Of a DNA stretch of 64,000 bases, positions 27,301 through 36,300 are shown one piece after another. Made by a program: the position numbers and the translations under genes. Position 1 is the stretch's first letter; every line of letters starts with the position of its first letter. The notes beneath the pieces were generated by a model, which saw only the letters and a list, made by a program, of their open reading frames with translations, did no database searches and was not told the origin of the DNA. This stretch comes from Archivesica marissinica (taxonomy: Eukaryota > Mollusca > Bivalvia > Venerida > Vesicomyidae), in contig CM026390.1 in NCBI GenBank assembly GCA_014843695.1, positions 94,015,975 to 94,079,974 of the forward strand, given 5' to 3'.

Positions 27301-30300
27301 TGACATGGAAAAGTGACCCTCTGACTCATATAGTTTACACACAGGGGGGTCATTTTCTATGGCATGGAAAAGTGACCCCCTCACTCACTCGTACAGTGTA
27401 AATATAGGGAGTCATTATTCTATGGCATGGAAAAGTGACCCCCCTCACTCATATAGTTTACACACAGGGGGGTCATTATTCTATGGCATGGAAAAGTGAC
27501 CCCCTCACTCACTCGTACAGTGTAAATATAGGGAGTCATTATTCTATGGCATGGAAAAGTGACCCACCTCATTCGTATAGTTTACACACAGGTAGGTCAT
27601 TATTCTATGGCATCGAAAAGTGACCCCTCACTCATAGTTTACATACAGAGGGGTCATTATTCTATGGCATGGAACAGTGACCTACCCTCACTCATATAGT
27701 TTACATAATTATAGGGGGACATTATTCTATGGCATTGGAAGTTTGACCTGCCTTCACTCGGATAATCTACATATAGGGGGGTCATTATTCTATGGCATGG
27801 AAAAGTGACCTACCCTCAATCAGATAATCTACATTATGGGAGTCACATCGTATGCATGGAACAGTTTCTTGCACTGAATAGATAGGGAGGCACACGTTAT
27901 AAAGTAGAATGTTGTCTGTCCTTGCTCATACAATATTAAAATATTACTTATTATGAATGATATAAAACGAGTGTAGGACAATATCCCCCCCGGACAATAT
28001 CCCCCCCCCGTATATTTTGACCCATGCGGACAATATCCCCCTGTCAAAAATGACAGGGCGGACAATATCCCCCCCATCAAAAATACAAGGCGGACAATAT
28101 CCCCCCCGTGGATAATCCTAGGGCGGACAATATCCCCCCCCGTAGAAAAATCATAGGACGGAGAAAGAGTAACTAACAAGAATGGGTTAACAACCTTTAT
28201 TTCCGTATACAAGCACATAAGCATGATAAATAATGATGTAGGACAGTGCGATATTTTGTGTGAATTTTGGTGTTTATTATAGTCTTATTCACGAAAGTGC
28301 TAATTGAGACTTGTCATTTAGCACATAGTTGCGAAATCTAAGAATTGTTCACAGTCTTATACACTCGCCAATCGCGAACAGGAAACTGGCTGTCGTTTTC
28401 GCAATCAAATCTTCAATTAGCCAAACAAACAATTAACATAATCAAAGTCCATTTACCAATCAGTGCAGTTGAAAGAAGCAATCAAACAAATCAAGTGAAC
28501 ACATTATGAGCCCAAAACTAAGGTCAAAGATGGACAAAATATCACAATGTGACACAATATTACTTATACAGAAATAAAATAAAGCTTGTTAATGTGATTT
28601 TCTACGGGGGGGGGGTTATTGTCCGCCTTGTCTTTTTGATGGGGGGGATATTGTTCGCCCTGTGATTTTCTACGGGGGGGATATTGTCTGCCCTGTCTTT
28701 TTGATGGGGGGGATATTGTCCGCCTGGGTCAAAATATACGGGGGGGATATTGTCCAGGGGGGATATTGTCCGTTCCCCATATAAAACATGTAACCAGTGT
28801 ATTGGGAACACAGGAAGTGTCACTGTTGGTTGCAGTTCCCTAAACATAAGGTTTTATTACTTTTCACACCTGTGGCAAAGAAGATAAGGCTTAATATGAT
28901 CCACAATAGTCAGAATTACAATTGTTAACAACATATTACATAATTGTGCACATTTTCTGGAAAGATTAAGAGAATATGAATAAACATGATAAGAATAGTT
29001 TGCTATAATAAGTGGATGACATATTAATTAAATTTGTTAAGAAATATACATCAATTTCTGCTGTAGAAGCATCCATAGTGTGAGTGTGTTTTTCAATTAT
29101 TTATCGTCACTACTGGTTGCCCATATGAGCGAAGCCTCCTGAAGAGATTAAGTCATTTTAGATTTTTGGAGGATAGTGCAATGATACAAACAGAGACCCA
29201 TTCCAGGGGGTCATTATTCCATGGCATCGAAAAGTGACCCTCTCTCATAATTGTAGTCTATACATAGGGGGTGGGGGTCATTGTTCTTATTTGTTTTATG
29301 TTTGTCTTTGTTTAGGTTTGTCTGTATAAATATTATGCATTATTTGAACCTCCTAGTTATACAGCACCCACCACCTCATGATCATCTTTAGAAATTGATA
29401 AGAGACAAATTATCTGCATACTTCTTTTTCAGATTCAATATATTTATGTTATTCTGTACATCGTTAAATCAAAATATATGTTGTTAGGCCTTAAACAGTG
29501 CTAACTAACATTTAATTATAATAATTCAATATTTTCCCACTATATATTGCTATTTGCAAGGGGGGGTCATTTTTCCGCAAGGGGGGTCAATATTCTATGG
29601 CTGAATAATGACCCGCGGGTCATTATTTTGAGGGGGGTCAATATTCTATATGACACCGGCATTGGTGTTGAAAATCTCTGGCATCCAATAAAATGTAGGG
29701 CAAATAAATTTGCTATTTTTAGTGGCTTTACTGCAAAAATTCATGGATGCACTATTCACAGGTTATGGTACAACTGTGTTTAGTACACACTCTGTCGCGC
29801 AGAATAGTTTTGTAACCCTTGACTTATTAATGGTTTTTATGCAAGAATGTTTGAATCTACATATCTGCTTTTCTGAAAGCGGTGACAATGGCAGAAACTT
29901 AAGGTTTATTGTTCGCTGCATGCTATGTTTTGTCACTTTGAATCCTCTTTGCTGCGCTAACTTTTGTGATTTCTAAAATCTGGAATTCCTGTATGAAATA
30001 TTATTAATTCTTGACTATTTAGCTGCCATATTTTAGCTCAATTTCTGTATTAGAACTGCCAGTCGACAAGCAATTTTACTATGAATAAATTTGAGTAGTT
30101 TTAATACACACATTGTTGTATTTAATGTTATAACATGTAGTTGTTATAACTGACTTCTTGCTTTACAGTCTGCTTGATCTTGGGTTTGAGGAGTTTATCA
30201 GGGTAGGCAGTATGAAGAAAATAGCTAAGCCCGTGCTACCTCACAGGTGTGTACAAATCTTCTCCCAATTTATAAACATTAATATTTACAAAACCAAGAA

Positions 30301-33300
30301 TTCTGCATGTCAGTTTCATTTTTACCTGGTGTTGTTCATAAACGAACTGGGAAGAAGTAATACTGAATCCCATTGTTGGTGCATATCTTGGGTCAGAGAT
30401 TGTACTATAAACAGTGATAATGATGTGGCCTGTAGACGGATCTGTAGTCCAGTGGTAACATGCTGGACTAGTAATCCAGGGATCGCAGGTTCGATCCCCC
30501 ATCTGACCCTAATAAAATTAAGTCTTTCAAATGGGACTTTAAACCGAGGTCTTGTGTCGGTGCATTACACCATGCACGTAAAAGAACCAGAGGAGACTCT
30601 GGAATGGGTCTCTGTATCATTGCATCTTCCAAAAATCTAAAATGATTAATCTTTTCAGGAGGCGTCGCTCATATGGGCAACCGGTAGTGACGATAAATAA
30701 ACGTAAAACACACACGTCTGTAGGCTTCAAGCATGTGCCATTTGGTTGAGAAATACACAGCTATCCATTAACATTGTACAGTCAATGTATTATAAATAAA
30801 TAATTTAATATTTGCTATAAAGGTATTATATGTAAGTGTTGAATGAAATGCATATAAAACATGAGACAGCAAAAATAATGTGTGAAACACATCATAGATA
30901 GAAAAACCTGAATGTACCACGTATAATGTGGAAGTTATCTAAAAATTGGACACCTTGATGTTTATCTGGTTTATGGTTGGATAAGCCATGCAGTTGCTTG
31001 CTTCATCCCATATCAACAATATCATTATTAGCTAAGTGGTTAGCGTGCTCGCTTCTCACCAATGCAACCCGGATTCGATCCTCGGACCGGGAAGTATGTG
31101 AGATGGTCGCCAGATCGGACAGGTTGGTTTTCTCCAGATACTCCGGTTTCCTCCCACATGAATGACCACATTTATGCTTTCATCCGAGTGATTAATATAA
31201 GTTGTTAGAACTTGCTTCGCAATCGTTGTGAAATAAATAATGTTTAAACTTTTAACAGCTTATGGGATATAGTGACTCTCCAGCTATTATTGGTGGAGGA
31301 CGACCCGGAGAGCAATCCGAGCAGTATTTCAGGCACTCCGGATGGGCACCAGGGTAGTTTAAGTTTAAACTTAACAATATCATGTGCATAACGTGTGTTC
31401 CTACCTACCAGTTAAACGTACAGCATTGCAAGGCAATACCACAGATGAAAGATGGTTTATTCCATCGTAAGCATCCATGAGGACAGTTAACCCTTTCCTT
31501 CATAGAGATTTAGGTTAATATACTATTATATCTCCATACAAACAACAGCCATTTACCTATCATGCAGTGGATAAGTAGTCGCCATATTTATCCCACCTCC
31601 ATAGATATTACTGGGACTACATAGAGATTGAAGTTAATGTACTATTATATCTCCATACAAACGACAGCCATTTAGCTATCATGCAGTGGATAAGTAGTCG
31701 CCATATCTATCCCACCTCCATAGATATTACTGGGACTACATAGAGATTGAAGTTAATGTACTATTATATCTCCATACAAACGACAGCCATTTAGCTATCA
31801 TGCAGTGGATAAGTAGTCGCCATATTTATCCCACCTCCATAGATATAACTGGGACTTCATGAGATTTTGGCCTTTATTATGAACATTGGTTTGGCTACTA
31901 CATTGTCAATGTATGTCGAATTGGTAATGGCGTTAAAAGGTGCTTCTATGAGGGAAAGGGTTAAGCTGATACTGAACTGTTGAGCATGTGTTTCTTGTAG
32001 TGTGCATGCATCTGGAACAGATAGTCAGGAGTTGAAAGATCTCCAAGAAATGCTGAGAAGCGGTGAGCTGACTAATTCTGAAAAAAGGTATTTTTTCCAC
32101 AACAATGATTTTGATTTGATCTCTTTGTACTGGACTATTTGGCCGTTGTCTGGTACGGGCAATTGTCTGGTGCGAGCTGTTGTCTGATCTAGGCCATTGT
32201 TTGGTGCGGGCCATTGTCTGGTGCATGTCGTTGTCTAATGTTGTTAAAACATGTGGCCCAACCATTTGTATGTCCATGCTATATATATATATATATTGTA
32301 TCTTTATGTGTATGACATGTACTATTGAATTGCAATAAAATATGGTTAAATAAAAAAAGTTATTCAGCTGTTTATAGAATAGTTATTCCTGCATTTGTAT
32401 ACCAATGACTGGTTTCCAGCGTTATTAATGACATTTTGCCTGGACATCTGACAGTTTCCTAGCTGACACGATCCAGCAATACATTCTAGCATGAGACCTT
32501 AGTTAAAAACAACCTCATGTTGCCATTTTCAAGTTTGCCCCCTCTACTTGTAGTGCTTTGTAGAAGCAACCATTAGGCTGTGGACACTGGAGATTGCTGC
32601 ATCTTGGGTATATGATTCCAAAATATATAAAAGTATTTGTTTTATATTTTTTATTTCACTGTATATGTACTTGAGATGTGACTATGGTTGTGTAGTCCTG
32701 TTATTTTATTTCACTGTATATGTACTTGAGATGTGACTATGGTTGTGTAGTCCTGTTATTTTATTTCACTGTATATGTACTTGAGATGTGACTATGGTTG
32801 TGTAGTCCTGTTATTTTATTTCACTGTACATGTACTTGAGATGTGACTATGGTTGTGTAGTTCTGTTATTTTATTTCACTGTACATGTACTTGAGATGTG
32901 ACTATGGTTGTGTAGTTCTGTTATTTTATTTCACTGTATATGTACTTGAGATGTGACTATGGTTGTGTAGTTCTGTTATTTTATTTCACTGTACATGTAC
33001 TTGAGATGTGACTATGGTTGTGTAGTTCTGTTATTTTATTTCACTGTATATGTACTTGAGATGTGACTATGGTTGTGTAGTTCTGTTATTTTATTTCACT
33101 GTACATGTACTTGAGATGTGACTATGGTTGTGTAGTTCTGTTATTTTATTTCACTGTACATGTACTTGAGATGTGACTATGGTTGTGTAGTTCTGTTATT
33201 TTATTTCACTGTATATGTACTTGAGATGTGACTATGGTTGTGTAGTTCTGTTATTTTATTTCACTGTACATGTACTTGAGATGTGACTATGGTTGTGTAG

Positions 33301-36300
33301 TTCTGTTATTTTATTTCACTGTATATGTACTTGAGATGTGACTATGGTTGTGTAGTTCTGTTATTTTATTTCACTGTACATGTACTTGAGATGTGACTAT
33401 GGTTGTGTAGTTCTGTTATTTTATTTCACTGTACATGTACTTGAGATGTGACTATGGTTGTGTAGTTCTGTTATTTTATTTCACTGTACATGTACTTGAG
33501 ATGTGACTATGGTTGTGTAGTTCCTGTTTGTACTCACAATGGTTTCAACTATGTTACTATATTCCAGCCACGTTAGACAAAGCATAGAGAAGCAGACTAG
33601 GAGAAAACAAAAAGGTATTCACTAATAACGAGTTCCCCGTATTCCAGTTCATGTTCCCTACCTTAACAATATGGAGTTCCCCGTATTCACAGTTCATGTT
33701 CCCTACCGTAACAATATGGAGTTCCGTATTCACAGTTCATGTCCCTACCATAACAATATGGAGTTCCCCGTATTCACAGTTCATGTTCCCTACTGTAAAC
33801 ATATGGAGTTCCTGTATTCACAGTACATGTACTACCTTAACATATGGAGTTTCCCGTATTCACAGTTCATGTTCCCGTACTGTAACAATATGGAGTTTCC
33901 TGTATTCACAGTTCTGTACTTACTGTAACAATGGAGTTTTCTGTATTCACAGTTCATGTACCCTACCGTAACAATATGTAGTTTCCCGTATTCACAGTTC
34001 ATGTTCCCTACCGTAACAATATGGAGTTTCCTGTATTCACAGTTCATGTTCCCTACTGTAACAATATGGAGGTTCCCGTATTCACAGTTCATGTTCCCTA
34101 CCTTAACAATATGGAGTTTCCCGTATTCACAGTTCATGTTCCCTACCGTAACAATATGGAGTTCCCCGTATTCACAGTTCATGTTCCCTACTGTAACAAT
34201 ATGGAGTTCCCCGTATTCACAGTTCATGTTCCCTACCTTAACAATATGGAGTTTCCCGTATTCACAGTTCATGTTCCCTACCGTAACAATATGGAGTTCC
34301 CCGTATTCACAGTTCATGTTCCCTACTGTAACAATATGGAGTTCCCCGTATTCACAGTTCATGTTCCCTACCTTAACAATATGGAGTTTCCCGTATTCAC
34401 AGTTCATGTTCCCTACCGTAACAATATGGAGTTCCCCGTATTCACAGTTCATGTTCCCTACTGTAACAATATGGAGTTCCCCGTATTCACAGTTCATGTT
34501 CCCTACCTTAACAATATGGAGTTTCCCGTATTCACAGTTCATGTTCCCTACCGTAACAATATGGAGTTCCCCGTATTCACAGTTCATGTTCCCTACTGTA
34601 ACAATATGGAGTTCCCCGTATTCACAGTTCATGTTCCCTACCTTAACAATATGGAGTTTCCCGTATTCACAGTTCATGTTCCCTACCGTAACAATATGGA
34701 GGTTCCCATATTCACAGTTCATGTTCCCTACCGTAACAATATGGAGTTCCCCGTATTCACAGTTCATGTTCCCTACTGTAACAATATGGAGGTTCCCATA
34801 TTCACAGTTCATGTTCCCTACCTTAACAATATGGAGGTTCCTGTATTCACAGTTCATGTTCCCTACTGTAACAATATGGAGTTTCCCATATTCATCATAA
34901 CTTATTTAAGACAAATAAATGTATGTTGCCCTGTACAAAGTTATGGTTAGACCAAATTTGGAATATGGAACAATAATATGGCACCCTCAGTTTAAGAAAC
35001 ATTGTATTGCAATAGAAAGAAAGAAGAGACAGACAGGCAGATCTGTAGTCCACTTGTAACATGCTGGACTGGTAATCCAGGGATCGCAGGTTCGATCCCC
35101 CATCTGACCCTAATAAAATTAAGTCTTTCAGATGGGACTTTAAACCGAGGTCTCGTGTCAGTGCTTTACACAGTGCTAAAAAACCCAGAGGAGACTCTGG
35201 AATGGGTCTCTGTCTGTATCATTGCACTATCTTCCAAAAATATAAAAAGACTAATCTCTTCAGGAGGCATCACTCATATGGGCAACCGGTAGCGACGATA
35301 AATAAACGTAAAACACACAAAGAAGAGAAACAATGCTCATAAGTGCCTTGAAGGAATTGCAGTATACATTTAATATGATGTTAAAAAAATAAGGTTTTCC
35401 GACTTTTTGAGTATCGGAATCTCAGTGCAGACATGGTTCTGATAGATTACTGTAAAAGTGGAAATGTTCGTATGGTCGAAACGTTTCCTATATTCACAAT
35501 TCGTATGGTGGAAACGTTACCTATATACGCGATTCGTATGGTGGAAACGTTTCCTATATTTATGATTCGTATGGTGGAAACGTTTCCTATATTCGCGATT
35601 CGTATGGTGGAAACGTTTCCTATATTTGCGAATCTAAAGCATTCGCGGACGTTACATCTGGGTACCACTAACCTATCATTCTACTGAGCAAATCAATTTT
35701 ATTCATCCTGCATAACGTGTTACATGTGTCCGATTAGCGCAGAATGTTTGTATGAGTGTAACTCATATCTGGCGTTCACCTCTGTATGAACTGTGTGAAC
35801 ACTAGGCAGTTTCCTATTTCCGGCGTTCGCCTCTGTATGAACTGTGTGAACACTAGGCAGTTTCCTATATCCGGCGTTCACCTCTGTATGAACTGTGTGA
35901 ACACTAGGCAGTTTCCTATATCCGGCATTCACCTCTGTATGAACTGTGTGAACACTAGGCAGTTTCCTATATCCGGCTTTCACCTCTGTATGAACTGTGT
36001 GAACACTAGGCAGTTTCCTATATCCGGCGTTCACCTCTGTATGAACTGTGTGAACACTAGGCAGTTTCCTATATCCGGCGTTCACCTCTGTATGAACTGT
36101 GTGAACACTAGGCAGTTTCCTATTTCCGGCATTCACCTCTGTATGAACTGTGTGAACACTAGGCAGTTTCCTATTTCCGGCATTCACCTCTGTATGAACT
36201 GTGTGAACACTAGGCAGTTTCCTATTTCCGGCATTCACCTCTGTATGAACTGTGTGAACACTAGGCAGTTTCCTATATCCGGCGTTCACCTCTGTATGAA

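Larger units (their letters stand above)
25176..29657. mobile_element. Large fold-back (inverted-repeat) element, about 4.5 kb
   Basis: The left end GGTGTCATATAGAATATTGA (25176) is repeated inverted at the right end (29638-29657). Homology of the two arms continues inward in matching order. Examples are ctcttaaactttccagaaaa (25513) against its partner near 28955, cacttcctgtgtt (25639) against 28806-28823, and ttgtatgagcaaggacagat (25802) against about 27918. Both arms contain the same ~60-bp minisatellite in opposite orientation. The loop (about 26490-26690) holds an integrase scrap. No transposase was found and no TSD was resolved. It resembles FoldBack-type elements. Confidence 0.85.

Noticed and set aside
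25155..29680. A clear target-site duplication for the fold-back
   Set aside because: Flanks ctgaca and ggcattgg do not match; the gene-side sequence may itself be altered.
33832..34950. Over 300-codon frames on both strands (NCEYGELHIVTVG and VFTVHVPYCNNMEF repeats)
   Set aside because: A 45-bp repeat with no stops; no start context, no homology, and it begins at a splice donor.
8089..35318. tRNA genes
   Set aside because: The tRNA-Thr-like and tRNA-Ser-like sequences are SINE heads: each continues into a conserved body and tail, and several have target-site duplications.
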